Source: Nitriliruptoria bacterium (GTDB taxonomy: Bacteria > Actinomycetota > Nitriliruptoria > Euzebyales > Egibacteraceae). Taken from it: a stretch of 64,000 nucleotides of DNA. The stretch covers positions 17,590 through 81,589 of the forward strand of contig PWER01000116.1 of NCBI GenBank assembly GCA_003553565.1. The letters are read 5' to 3'. A program made the position numbers and the translations under genes. Below, piece after piece: positions 10,082-18,375 of this stretch (position 1 is the first letter of the stretch; every line of letters begins with the position of its first letter). Under the pieces are notes generated by a model that saw only the letters and a list, made by a program, of their open reading frames with translations, searched no databases and was not told the DNA's origin.

Positions 10082-10786
10082 ATGGCGGTGACGGCGATCC
10101 TGCTCGCCGGCGGGTCCGGCACCCGCACCGGCGCGGACCGCAACAAGGTGCTCCTCCCCGCCGGTGACCGTCCTCTGCTCCAGTGGTCGCTGGAGACCCT
10201 GGAGGCCTGCGACGAGGTCGACGAAGTCCTGCTGGTGATCCGCGAGGAGGACCGGTCCGACGCCGAGGCGCTCGCCGCCACCTGCGCGCCGAGCAAGCTG
10301 CGGGGGCTGGTGCCCGGAGGGGCGAGCCGCCACGCCAGCGAGGCAGCCGGCATCCGCGCGCTGGCCAGCGACATCCGCGCCGGGCGGATCGCGGTGGTCG
10401 CGGTCCACGACGCCGCGCGCCCGCTGGCCTCGGCGGCGCTGACCGCCACGACGGTGGCAACGGCCCGCGCGGTCGGTGGCGCCGTCCCTGCCCTGCCGCT
10501 GCCCGCGCCGGTGGTGCGCGCCGACGACGACCGCACGCGGGCGGTCGAGGTCGGCGCACTGCGGCGGGTGCAGACCCCGCAGGCGTTTCGCGCTGACGCG
10601 CTGCTGGCAGCCTACGAGGCCGCCGACGCCGAGGGGACGCAGGGCGCCGACACCGCCGAGACCGTGCTGCGGCACTCGCAGCTGACGGTGCGCGCGGTGC
10701 CCGGTGAGGAGCGCAACCGCAAGGTCACCTTCGCCGAGGACCTCGACGCCGTCGTGCGTGCGGCGGGCCCGCCGGCGTCGCGGTGA
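10082..10786 (+). CDS. ispD: 2-C-methyl-D-erythritol 4-phosphate cytidylyltransferase
   Basis: This 234-residue enzyme couples CTP to methylerythritol 4-phosphate in the isoprenoid pathway. The nucleotide loop LLAGGSGTRTG is at residues 7-17 with a conserved Lys after it (DRNKVLLP), VVAVHDAARPL is at about 109-119, and RRVQTPQAFRADALLAAYE near 165-183. The C-terminal NRKVTFAEDLD fits the family. ATG 10082 follows a GGAGG ribosome site. The longer plus-strand frame is antisense to livF and not real upstream of this start. It faces carD across a strong hairpin terminator. This looks like the functional IspD, whereas the copy beside ispF has lost its motifs. Confidence 0.93.
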   Translation: MAVTAILLAGGSGTRTGADRNKVLLPAGDRPLLQWSLETLEACDEVDEVLLVIREEDRSDAEALAATCAPSKLRGLVPGGASRHASEAAGIRALASDIRAGRIAVVAVHDAARPLASAALTATTVATARAVGGAVPALPLPAPVVRADDDRTRAVEVGALRRVQTPQAFRADALLAAYEAADAEGTQGADTAETVLRHSQLTVRAVPGEERNRKVTFAEDLDAVVRAAGPPASR

Positions 10787-10829
10787 GGGCACCCACCACC
10801 GGTCGCGTCCACGGGCCGGCGCGGTGACC

Positions 10830-10875
10830 GAACACACCACAGGGCCGGCCCGTAGGCCGGCCCTGTGGTGTGTTC
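10830..10875. terminator. Bidirectional hairpin terminator between ispD and carD
   Basis: Positions 10830-10850 and 10855-10875 are perfect reverse complements: 21 base pairs with a 4-base CGTA loop. The element sits 43 bases after the ispD stop and 33 bases below the carD stop, between two converging genes, so it can serve both strands. There is no clear T-run on either side, as is usual for high-GC actinobacterial terminators. Confidence 0.85.
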
Positions 10876-10908
10876 CGTCCCGCGGCAGGCCGCGGGCGGT
10901 CAAGGCGC

Positions 10909-11427
10909 CTAGACGGCCTCGTCGGCGCCCGCCTGGGCGAGGTCCTCGTCGATCAGGAGGTCATCGAGGAAGGCCTCGGTGTCGTCCTCGCTCTTGTCGA
11001 TCGCAGCGGACAGCTCGGAGACCAGCACCTGGCGCGCCTTGGTGAGCATCCGCTTCTCGCCCGCGGAGAGGCCCTTGTCGGCCTCACGCAGCGTGAGGTT
11101 GCGCACCACCTCGGCCACCTCGAAGATGTCGCCGCTGCGCAGCTTCTCGTAGTTGGCCTTGAAGCGGCGCGACCAGTTCGTGGGCATCGATCCGTCACGA
11201 CGCCGCAGCACCTCGACCACCTGGTCGGCCTGCTCCGGGGTCACCACGTCGCGCAGCCCGACCGCATCTGTGGCATCGGCCGGGACCATGAGCGTGAGGT
11301 CGCCGTAGGTCACCTTGAGGACGAGGTAGTCGCGCTCCTCGCCTTCCAGGACCCGCCTCTCCGTGCGCTCGATGACCGCTGCGCCGTGGTGCGGATACAC
11401 GACGGTGTCGCCTACGGAGTAGCTCAT
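10909..11427 (-). CDS. carD: CarD-family RNA polymerase-binding transcription factor
   Basis: This 172-residue protein has an N-terminal RNA polymerase-interaction (Tudor-like) domain starting MSYSVGDTVVYPHHGAAVI and a helical DNA-binding domain containing SMPTNWSRRFKANYEKL and LREADKGLSAGEKRML. Family knowledge: CarD stabilises open promoter complexes, especially at rRNA promoters, and is essential in mycobacteria. I chose ATG 11425-11427 because it has a GGGGAG site and gives the normal N-terminus; the frame continues 31 codons further upstream without family similarity. Its C-terminus is acidic. It stands alone between disA and ispD. Confidence 0.95.
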   Translation of the reverse strand: MSYSVGDTVVYPHHGAAVIERTERRVLEGEERDYLVLKVTYGDLTLMVPADATDAVGLRDVVTPEQADQVVEVLRRRDGSMPTNWSRRFKANYEKLRSGDIFEVAEVVRNLTLREADKGLSAGEKRMLTKARQVLVSELSAAIDKSEDDTEAFLDDLLIDEDLAQAGADEAV

Positions 11428-11594
11428 TCGCTCCCCTTCATGGGCGCCAGCCCAGCAGGGCGGCGCAGGACGTCCGGATCGGGCTTGGGACCGTACCACA
11501 CCAGGGGTGCTGGACTCCAATGAACGTGCAGGTCAGGGCCCGATCGGCGACCCGGGACCGTCCTACCGACGTCGTTGGCGGCGCCGGCCGCGCA

Positions 11595-12662
11595 TCAGGA
11601 GAACCGGTCGTGCAGCGACGCCTCGTTGAGGCGGTCCAGCCCCTCGCGGATGGCCCGGGCCCGTGCGGAGCCGATGCCCTCGACCTCGTTGAGGTCGGCG
11701 ACGCTGGCGGCCATGATCGCGCGCAGGGACCCGTAGCGCTGGACCAGGCGCTCGATGATGACCTGCGGCAGGCGCGGGATGCGTGACAGCAGGCGGAAGC
11801 CGCGCGGGGTGAGCAGCGTGTCCAGCCCGTCATCGACCTCGCGGTAGCCGAGCACGCTTGCGATCCGGCTCAGCTCGAGCAGCTGGTTGGGGCGCAGCGC
11901 GTCGAGCTCGGCGAGGATCCCGTCGACGTGCTGCTGGCGGTCGGGGCGGTAGTCGCGGACCACCAGGCGTCGCTCGTCCTCGACCCCGAACAGCAGCTCC
12001 TCGAGCTGCAGCTGGATGAGGCGCCCGTCGGTGCCGAGCTCGGCGATGGGGCTCTCGACCTCGTCGGTGATGCGACGGACCATCTCGGCGCGCTGGAGCA
12101 CGCTGCACACGTCGCGCAGCGACACGGCGTTGCCGAGCTCCAGCGCCGAGAGCCGGGCGGAGACCTCGTCCAGCCGCGAGCGGTAGCGCTCGAGCGTGGC
12201 CAGCGCCTGGTTGGCGCGGAACAGGACGTTGGACAGCTCTTCGAGGGTGTGCTTGCTGCCGTCGATGTAGAGGCTCACCAAGCGCATCGACTCGCTGACG
12301 GCCACCACCGGCACGCCCGTCTGACGCGCCACCCGCTCGGCGGTGCGGTGCCGCGTGCCCGTCTCGTTGGTGGGGATGGTCGGGTCGGGCACCAGCTGCA
12401 CGTTGGCCCACAGGACCTGCTCGACGTCCTCGTCGACGACGATCGCGCCGTCCATCTTCGCCAGCTCCGACAGGCGCTGGGCGGTGAACCGCGTGTCCAT
12501 CTGGAACCCGCCGGACAGGATCGGCTCGACGCGGTCGGGCGCGCCGAGGATCATGATGGCGCCCTTGCCGGAGCGGATGATCCGGTCGATGCCCTCGCGC
12601 AGCGCCGTGCCCGGGGCGACCTTCTCCAGCACCGCCCGCAGGCGCTCGTCGCGCACCGGCAC
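11595..12662 (-). CDS. disA: Diadenylate cyclase DisA, DNA integrity scanning protein
   Basis: This 355-residue protein synthesises c-di-AMP from two ATP and scans DNA for branched structures. The DAC domain holds DGA (71-73) and RHR (104-106, in GTRHRTAER), the two catalytic signatures. A helical linker follows, and the C-terminus has helix-hairpin-helix motifs (DLNEVEGIGSARARAI) for DNA binding. The start is GTG 12660-12662, preceded by a strong AGAGGAGAGG site. It lies directly after radA, a conserved pairing; RadA is reported to modulate DisA activity in Bacillus. Confidence 0.96.
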   Translation of the reverse strand: MPVRDERLRAVLEKVAPGTALREGIDRIIRSGKGAIMILGAPDRVEPILSGGFQMDTRFTAQRLSELAKMDGAIVVDEDVEQVLWANVQLVPDPTIPTNETGTRHRTAERVARQTGVPVVAVSESMRLVSLYIDGSKHTLEELSNVLFRANQALATLERYRSRLDEVSARLSALELGNAVSLRDVCSVLQRAEMVRRITDEVESPIAELGTDGRLIQLQLEELLFGVEDERRLVVRDYRPDRQQHVDGILAELDALRPNQLLELSRIASVLGYREVDDGLDTLLTPRGFRLLSRIPRLPQVIIERLVQRYGSLRAIMAASVADLNEVEGIGSARARAIREGLDRLNEASLHDRFS

Positions 12663-12773
12663 GAGTGCCTCTCCTCTGTGTCGGGTTCCGTGTCGTGGTC
12701 TGCGTCGGGTCGCCTGGCCCGGCAGCGCGCTCGGGTTGCGGCGCCGGCGGGCGCGACCGGAGCCAGGCGGTGC

Positions 12774-14186
12774 CTAGCCCACGGCCCCGGCAGCGCCTGC
12801 GGGAGGCTGCAGGGCCACGGCCAGGGCCTCGCTCACCGTGCGCACCCGTTGCACCGACAGGCCGGCGTCGGGGCCATCATACGCAGTCGGCACCAGCGCG
12901 GACTCGCAACCCAGGCGGGCGGCTTCGGCCAGCCGGTCGGCGGTGCGCGGCACCGGGCGCACCTCGCCGGCCAGGCCGACCTCGCCGAGCAGCACGCCTC
13001 GGTCGGGCAGCGGGCGCTCGGTCTCGCTGGAGGCCACGGCCAGGCAGGCGGCGAGGTCGACCGCGGGCTCGGCCAGGGTCAGGCCGCCCACGCTTGCCAC
13101 GTACACGTCGCGCGCCCCGACCGGCAGGCCGGCGCGCTTGTCCAGCACCGCCAGCAGCAGCGCCAACCGCGTGCCGTCGACCCCGGTGGCCACGCGCCGC
13201 GGCTGGGTCAGCGAGGAGGCTGCGGCCAACGCCTGCACCTCTGCCAGCAGCGGGCGATGACCCTCCAGCGCGACGGTCCGTGCCACTCCCGCGGTGCCGG
13301 GCTCGCTGCGCCCGCCGAACACCGCGCTGGGGTCTGCGACGCCGCGCAGGCCCGCGCCGGTCATCTCGAAGCATCCGACCTCGCCGGTGGCCCCGAACCG
13401 GTTCTTGGTCGCGCGCAGCAGGCGCAGGGCGTGCTGGGCCTCACCGCCGAGCTCGCACACCACGTCCACCAGGTGCTCCAGCACCCGCGGGCCGGCCACC
13501 GAGCCGTCCTTGGTGACGTGGCCGACCAGGAGCGTGGCCACGCCCCGCCCCTTGGCCAGCGCCACCAGCGCCGCGGCGACGGCGCGCACCTGGCTGGTGC
13601 CGCCGGCCACGCCGCCGGCGTCCTCGTCGCGCACGGTCTGCACCGAGTCGATGATGACCACGTCGGGCTGGTGGTGGTCGACCAGGGCCACGACGTCGTC
13701 GGTGGTGGTCACGGCTGCCAGCAGCACCCCGGGGTGGAGGGTGTCGAGCCGCCCGGCGCGCAGCCGCACCTGGGCGCGCGACTCCTCGGCGGTGGCGTAC
13801 AGCGCGGTGCGGCCCTGCCGTGCCAGCGCGTCGGCGGCCTGCAGCAGCAGCGTCGACTTGCCGGCGCCGGGCTCGCCACCGACCAGCGTGACCGAGCCGG
13901 GCACCAGTCCCCCGCCGAGCACGCGGTCGAGCTCGGCGATCCCGGTGCGGGCCCGGTCGCGCTCGTCGCCGGCCACCGCGTGGATCGGTTGGGCGACGAG
14001 CTCACCGACCGGTGCCGCCGCGCCCCGCGCGCCAGCCGGGTCGCGGCGCTCCCCCGCCCGCGCGGGCTGCTCGACCATGGTGCCCCAGGCGCCGCACTCC
14101 GGGCACTGGCCGAGCCACTTGGGCTCGGTGCGCCCGCACGCCTCGCAGCGCACCACCGCGCGCGTCCCCGCTTTGGTCCTCGTCAT
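12774..14186 (-). CDS. radA: DNA repair protein RadA
   Basis: This 470-residue RecA-like branch-migration protein has an N-terminal C4 zinc finger (Cys14, Cys17, Cys28, Cys31), Walker A GGEPGAGKST at about 103-112, the RadA-specific KNRFG motif at 261-265 and a Lon-like C-terminal domain. The length matches the family. ATG 14184-14186 starts right before the zinc finger; the open frame runs on far upstream through the Mrp genes only as a shadow. It probably helps process recombination intermediates and sits upstream of disA with a 111-base gap. Confidence 0.95.
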   Translation of the reverse strand: MTRTKAGTRAVVRCEACGRTEPKWLGQCPECGAWGTMVEQPARAGERRDPAGARGAAAPVGELVAQPIHAVAGDERDRARTGIAELDRVLGGGLVPGSVTLVGGEPGAGKSTLLLQAADALARQGRTALYATAEESRAQVRLRAGRLDTLHPGVLLAAVTTTDDVVALVDHHQPDVVIIDSVQTVRDEDAGGVAGGTSQVRAVAAALVALAKGRGVATLLVGHVTKDGSVAGPRVLEHLVDVVCELGGEAQHALRLLRATKNRFGATGEVGCFEMTGAGLRGVADPSAVFGGRSEPGTAGVARTVALEGHRPLLAEVQALAAASSLTQPRRVATGVDGTRLALLLAVLDKRAGLPVGARDVYVASVGGLTLAEPAVDLAACLAVASSETERPLPDRGVLLGEVGLAGEVRPVPRTADRLAEAARLGCESALVPTAYDGPDAGLSVQRVRTVSEALAVALQPPAGAAGAVG

Positions 14187-14234
14187 GGCGCTGATCCTAC
14201 TGGGACCCTGCGACAGTCCCGTCTTGGCTGTGCA

Positions 14235-14267
14235 CAGCGGGGCCGCAGCGGGGCCGCAGCGGGGCCG
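14235..14267. repeat. Three tandem copies of an 11-bp unit upstream of radA
   Basis: The unit CAGCGGGGCCG occurs three times head to tail and is followed by a partial fourth copy (CAGCC). It lies in the 110-base gap between the mnhD-type stop (14297) and the radA start (14186), about 50 bases before radA. It may be a slippage product or a regulatory site; nothing else in the gap looks coding. Confidence 0.8.
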
Positions 14268-14296
14268 CAGCCCAGCGCGAGCACCGCGGGCGGTCG

Positions 14297-15772
14297 CTAC
14301 AGCGGCAGCAGCGCAGCGGTGACGGGCTCGAGCACGCCGCTGACGATGGCGAAGTTGCCCAGGCCGATCACCACCACGCCGGCACCCAGCACCGCCACCG
14401 GCGCGAGGTACTGCGGCGCCGGCTCGACCGCGTTGGCCACGGCCTCCTCGGCCGGGTCGAAGGTCATCACCTGCTGGAACACCCGCACGAAGTAGCCGGC
14501 CGTGAGCAGCGTGCTGGCCATGATGATCACCACGAAGGCCCAGTTGCCGGCCTCGACGCTGCCCCACAGCAGGTAGAACTTGCTCCAGAAGCCGGCGGTG
14601 GGCGGCACGCCCACCATGGAGGCGGCGGCCAGCGCCGCGGCGAACATGGTCAGGGGCATGCGCCGCGCGAGCCCCGCGAACCGCGGGATCTCGCGGATCC
14701 CGGTCTGGGCCAGGATGCTGCCGGCCACCAGGAACAGCGCGCTCTTCATCACCGCGTGGTTGAGCACGTGCAGCAGCGCGCCGGTCAGCCCCTGCTCGTT
14801 GGCCAGCCCGATCCCCAGGCCGATGAACCCCAGCTGCGCCACGGTGCTGTAGGCCAGCATGCGCTTGAAGTCGCGCTGCAGGATCGCCATCACCGAGCCG
14901 AACACGATGCCCGCCGCGCCGAACCAGCCCACCGCCGAGGTGGCGGTCACCGCACCGTCGAGCAGCTCGGGCGGGGCGACCGACAGCAGGATCCGCACCA
15001 GCGCGTAGGCGGCCGCCTTGACCTGCACCGCGGCCAGCAGCGCCGCCACCGCCGGCGGCGCGAAGCTGTGGGCCTCGGGCAGCCACACGTGCAGCGGGAA
15101 CAGCGCCATCTTCAGCGCCAGGCCGATGACGATCAGCGCGAACGCGGCGGCCACCGTCGGCGAGTCGGCGATCCCGGTGAGCTGCGCGGCGACGTCGGTC
15201 ATGTTCAGCGACCCGGTCGTGAGGTAGAGGAACCCCACCCCCAGCAGGTAGAGCATGCTGCCGAGCGTGCCGAAGATCAGGTAGCGAAACGCCGCGAAGG
15301 TGGCGCGCGCGCCGCCCAGCCCGATGAGGGCGTAGGTGGCGATCGCGTAGATCTCCAGGAACCCGAACAGGTTGAACAGGTCGCCGGCCATGACCACGCC
15401 GAGCAGCCCGGCCAGCAGCAGCAGCACCAGCGGGTACAGCGGCATCCGCCGCGGCGGTGTGGCGTCGAAGCCCGCCCGCGTCGGGAAGATCAGCGTGATC
15501 AGCCCGATGCCGGTGATCACCAGCGTCATGTAGCTGGCCAGGGGATCGAGGACGTACTCGATGCCGATCGGCGGCGGCCAGCCACCGAGCTCGTGGATGA
15601 TGGTGCCGTCGGTGAGGACCACGACGAGGCCGGCGACGGCCAGGGCGAACGCGCCGCCGGCGCCGGCCAGCGCCACCGCGAACGCGGCCTGCTGGCGCCA
15701 GGGACCGACGATGCCGGCGATCGCGGCGGTGATGAACAGCACCGCGAGCAGCAGCAGCGGCAGGGCGGTCAC
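14297..15772 (-). CDS. mrpD: Mrp-type antiporter subunit D (NuoL/M/N-like)
   Basis: A 491-residue membrane protein with about 14 transmembrane segments of the proton-conducting transporter family. It has the intramembrane lysine region (AVQVKAAAYALVRIL) and the LHVLNHAVMKSALFLVAGS segment typical of NuoM/MrpD. The GTG start (15770-15772) overlaps the mrpC stop as GTGA. It is the last gene of the ten-gene antiporter operon. In the Mrp/Mbh family this subunit is one of the likely proton or cation channels. Confidence 0.9.
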   Translation of the reverse strand: MTALPLLLLAVLFITAAIAGIVGPWRQQAAFAVALAGAGGAFALAVAGLVVVLTDGTIIHELGGWPPPIGIEYVLDPLASYMTLVITGIGLITLIFPTRAGFDATPPRRMPLYPLVLLLLAGLLGVVMAGDLFNLFGFLEIYAIATYALIGLGGARATFAAFRYLIFGTLGSMLYLLGVGFLYLTTGSLNMTDVAAQLTGIADSPTVAAAFALIVIGLALKMALFPLHVWLPEAHSFAPPAVAALLAAVQVKAAAYALVRILLSVAPPELLDGAVTATSAVGWFGAAGIVFGSVMAILQRDFKRMLAYSTVAQLGFIGLGIGLANEQGLTGALLHVLNHAVMKSALFLVAGSILAQTGIREIPRFAGLARRMPLTMFAAALAAASMVGVPPTAGFWSKFYLLWGSVEAGNWAFVVIIMASTLLTAGYFVRVFQQVMTFDPAEEAVANAVEPAPQYLAPVAVLGAGVVVIGLGNFAIVSGVLEPVTAALLPL

Positions 15773-16224
15773 GAGCGCGGCTCCTCGGGGTCGGCGGCGT
15801 CGTGATCAGCACCGTGATCAGCGCCGTGGTCATCGACGCGGTGGCCCTCGATCGGCTCAGCGGCCAGCTGCGCGGCGATCTCGTCCTCGTCGAAGGTCCC
15901 GTGCCGGCGGTAGATGCGCAGCAGGAACGACAGCGCCACGCCCAGCACCCCGACGCCCACGACCAGGGCGGTGAGGATCAGCAGGTGCGGCAGCGGGTTC
16001 ACGTAGGTGTCGGCGGCGGTGCCGAGCTCCTCCTCGATCACCGGCACCGTGGCGCCCATCTGGGCCGCGCCCTGGATGAAGAACAGGTAGATGGCGGTCT
16101 GGAAGATCACCATCCCCACCAGCTTCTTGACGAGGTTGCGCTTGGCGAGCATCCCGTACAGGCCGATGGCGAGCAGCACCATCACGCCCACGTACACGGT
16201 GCGGTCGAACAGCAGCTCGGCCAT
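15769..16224 (-). CDS. mrpC: Mrp-type antiporter subunit C (NuoK-like)
   Basis: This 151-residue protein has three transmembrane segments in the NuoK/MrpC pattern (YVGVMVLLAIGLYGML, LVGMVIFQTAIYLFFIQG, LILTALVVGVGVLGVALSFLL). After residue about 120 it has a polar His/Asp-rich tail with repeated DHGADHGAD, longer than usual for the family and perhaps a metal- or cation-interacting tail (inference). ATG 16224 shares one base with the mrpB stop (TGATG). Confidence 0.9.
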   Translation of the reverse strand: MAELLFDRTVYVGVMVLLAIGLYGMLAKRNLVKKLVGMVIFQTAIYLFFIQGAAQMGATVPVIEEELGTAADTYVNPLPHLLILTALVVGVGVLGVALSFLLRIYRRHGTFDEDEIAAQLAAEPIEGHRVDDHGADHGADHDAADPEEPRS

Positions 16225-16694
16225 CAGGACCCGCCCTCGGTGACGGCATCGAAGATCGCCAGGATCGTGCCGGCCACGGCGATGCCGATGGCCAGCTCCA
16301 CGATGAGGATGCCGAAGTAGCGCAGGCGGCTGGCGGCCAGCTCGGCGATCGGCACCGCGGCGTAGTCGAGGAACGCCCCGCCGAACAGCATCGGCGCGAC
16401 CCCGACGGCCACGAACACCAGGAACGCCGCCAGCGCGACGGCCAGCACCCGGTCACCGGGCAGTCGACGCGCCATGGCGGCACCGGGGAAGGCCACCTTG
16501 AGCATCACCGGGCCCACGGCGATGAGCACGCCGCCGCCGAAGCCCCCGCCGGGCCCGTAGTGGCCGTGGGCGGTGACGTAGAGCCCGAACAGCATCACGA
16601 AGGGCGCCAGCAGCGTCGCGATCGTGCGCACCACCTCGCTGGGGTAGGCGCCGACCAGCAGGCCCTGCTCGGCTGGCAGCTCGCGCTCGGCCAT
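16224..16694 (-). CDS. mrpB: Mrp-type antiporter subunit B (MnhB/MbhF-like)
   Basis: This 156-residue protein has four transmembrane segments. The MnhB signature is clear: ATLLAPFVMLFGLYVTAHGH followed by the glycine-rich GPGGGFGGGV turn, then LRYFGILIVELAIGIAVAG. ATG 16692-16694 overlaps the upstream stop by one base; the longer frame upstream of it overlaps another gene and is not used. It is a structural part of the antiporter membrane complex. Confidence 0.9.
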   Translation of the reverse strand: MAERELPAEQGLLVGAYPSEVVRTIATLLAPFVMLFGLYVTAHGHYGPGGGFGGGVLIAVGPVMLKVAFPGAAMARRLPGDRVLAVALAAFLVFVAVGVAPMLFGGAFLDYAAVPIAELAASRLRYFGILIVELAIGIAVAGTILAIFDAVTEGGS

Positions 16695-17224
16695 CAGTGG
16701 GCCTCCCGCAGCAGGATGACCAGGCACGCCAGGCCCGCGGTGACGATCACCAGCGTCTCGCCCAGGGTGTCGAAGGAGCGGTAGTCGGCGAGCACCGAGG
16801 TGACCACGTTGGGCGTCTCGGTGTCCTCCAGCGAGCCCTCGATGTAGTCCGGCGAGATGCGCTGGTGGCCCGGCGCCTCGGGGTCGGCGTAGTCGGGCAG
16901 GTCGACGCTGCCGACCAGCATGAGGCCGAGGAAGCCCGCCACCAGCAGGCCCGGCAGCCAGCGGGAGCGCCCGCCCTCGACCGAGGTGTCGCGCCGCCCG
17001 GTGAGCAGCACCGCACCGACCAGCAGCAGGCCCGTGACGCCGGCGCCGATCACGACCTCGACCAGCGCCACGTCGGGGGCGGCCATGCCCGCGAACAGCA
17101 GCGCCACGAACAGGCTGTAGGCGGCCAGCACCGCGATCGTGCCGAGCAGGTCGCGCAGCCACAGCGCCAGCAGCGCCGTGGGGATCATGATCAGGAAGAT
17201 GATCAGCTCGAGCGGCCAGATCAC
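16694..17224 (-). CDS. Fused MbhD/MbhE-like (MrpA C-terminal) antiporter subunit
   Basis: This 176-residue protein corresponds to the C-terminal end of a canonical MrpA. Residues 1-75 are a DUF4040/MbhD segment (RDLLGTIAVLAAYSLFVALL, APDVALVEVVIGAG). Residues 110-176 match MbhE: YIEGSLEDTETPNVVTSVL, DYRSFDTLGETLVIVTAGL. In archaeal Mbh clusters these are two genes; here they are one chain. The GTG start at 17222-17224 overlaps mrpG. There is no full-length MrpA in the operon, so this small subunit would supply that part of the complex. Confidence 0.82.
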   Translation of the reverse strand: MIWPLELIIFLIMIPTALLALWLRDLLGTIAVLAAYSLFVALLFAGMAAPDVALVEVVIGAGVTGLLLVGAVLLTGRRDTSVEGGRSRWLPGLLVAGFLGLMLVGSVDLPDYADPEAPGHQRISPDYIEGSLEDTETPNVVTSVLADYRSFDTLGETLVIVTAGLACLVILLREAH

Positions 17225-17538
17225 GAGGGCTCCTCCGCGTCGGCGTCGGCCGGCGCGTCGCCGAGCTGGTGCTCGGCGCGCGCCATGGCGTGCACGGCCA
17301 CGGGGTTGGCCAGGAACGCGAACAGCAGGATCAGCACCAGCTCGGGCGTGCCGGTGTCCCAGCCGTGCTCGACGATCAGGCCGGCGATGACGAAGATGGC
17401 GCCGACCGTCTCGGACTTGCCGACCGCGTGGGTGCGGGCGTAGAAGGTCGGCAGCCGCAGCACGCCCAGCGCGCTGGTGGCCAGGAACACCACCCCGACC
17501 GAGATCAGGGCGATCGCGAGCACCGTGGAGGCCGTCAT
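17221..17538 (-). CDS. mrpG: Mrp-type antiporter subunit G
   Basis: A 105-residue protein with three transmembrane segments. The MnhG/PhaG hallmark is GVLRLPTFYARTHAVGKSETVGA at about residues 25-47, present in nearly all family members. The C-terminus is a short acidic tail (DADAEEPS). ATG 17538 overlaps the mrpF stop, and its own stop overlaps the next start. It is a small structural subunit of the antiporter. Confidence 0.92.
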   Translation of the reverse strand: MTASTVLAIALISVGVVFLATSALGVLRLPTFYARTHAVGKSETVGAIFVIAGLIVEHGWDTGTPELVLILLFAFLANPVAVHAMARAEHQLGDAPADADAEEPS

Positions 17539-17801
17539 CGCTCCTGCCCTCCGCCGATGAGGCGGCCGGTGGCCAGCGGCACCAGGAAGCCCAGCAGCGC
17601 GAAGGCCACCGCGAGGTCCACGAACATGGCCACGCGGTCCAGTAGGAACCCGATGATCAGCAGCAGCAGCAACCCGTTGATGGCCACCAGCGAGGAGGCC
17701 AGCACACGATCGAACAGCCGCGGCCCCGCCGCGATCCGGTAGAGGCCGGCCACGGTGATCATGGCGATGGCGATGGCCGCGCCGAGCAGGAACGTGCTCA
17801 T
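17535..17801 (-). CDS. mrpF: Mrp-type antiporter subunit F
   Basis: An 88-residue, three-segment membrane protein. The conserved MrpF core is AGPRLFDRVLASSLVAINGL at about residues 27-46. It starts at ATG 17801 after a consensus AGGAGG site, and a 31-base gap separates it from mrpE, the only break of that size within the operon. It is a small accessory subunit. Confidence 0.92.
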   Translation of the reverse strand: MSTFLLGAAIAIAMITVAGLYRIAAGPRLFDRVLASSLVAINGLLLLLIIGFLLDRVAMFVDLAVAFALLGFLVPLATGRLIGGGQER

Positions 17802-17832
17802 CGCAAGCCTCCTGGATCGGTGGTGGTCGGCC

Positions 17833-18375
17833 TCATCGCTCGTCCTCCGCGGGCACCCAGGTGCTTGCCACGGGCTGGGGGTCGGGCTCCTCGCCGAACA
17901 GCTCGGCGATGCGGCGCTGCAGCTCGCCGCTGCGCACGTCGTCGGCGGCGGCCGGCCACAGCGCGTGGATCAGGAACTCCTCACCGATGACGCGCACGGT
18001 GAGCGTGCCGGGCACCAGCGTGATGGAGTTGGCCAGCGTCGAGCGCGCCAGTGGGTTGCGCAGCCCGGTGCGGAAGCGCACGAAGCCCGGCTCGGTGGGC
18101 AGGCTCGGGCGCAGCACCACCACCGCCAGCTCGGCGGATGACGTGATCATCCGGCCCACCAGCCACGCGGTGAAGCGGGCCAGGCGAGCCAGGCGCAGCG
18201 GCAGCAGGCGCAGCGGCTTGGGCTCGCCCAGCGCGTCGCCGAAGAAGTCGCCCAGCAGCCAGGCCACGCCGGCCGCGGAGACCGCACCGATGGTCAGGTA
18301 CAGCGGCTGGTACTGGTCGGTGAGCACCAGCCAGAAGGCCGCCAGCGCGACGAACAGCCCGATCCGCGTGCGCAT
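17833..18375 (-). CDS. mrpE: Mrp-type antiporter subunit E
   Basis: This 180-residue protein has two or three N-terminal transmembrane segments and a cytoplasmic domain with the MnhE pattern NSITLVPGTLTVRVIGEEFLIHAL. ATG 18375 shares one base with the upstream stop (TGATG); an adjacent GTG at 18378 (GTGA overlap) is equally possible. It starts the E-F-G-(MbhD/E)-B-C-D run whose order matches archaeal Mbh membrane modules. Confidence 0.9.
   Translation of the reverse strand: MRTRIGLFVALAAFWLVLTDQYQPLYLTIGAVSAAGVAWLLGDFFGDALGEPKPLRLLPLRLARLARFTAWLVGRMITSSAELAVVVLRPSLPTEPGFVRFRTGLRNPLARSTLANSITLVPGTLTVRVIGEEFLIHALWPAAADDVRSGELQRRIAELFGEEPDPQPVASTWVPAEDER

Noticed and set aside
12677..12703. A third copy of the GGTGTGTCG element near disA
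   Set aside because: TGTGTCG occurs at 12677-12683, but no CGACACA lies at the expected offset, so only one arm is present.
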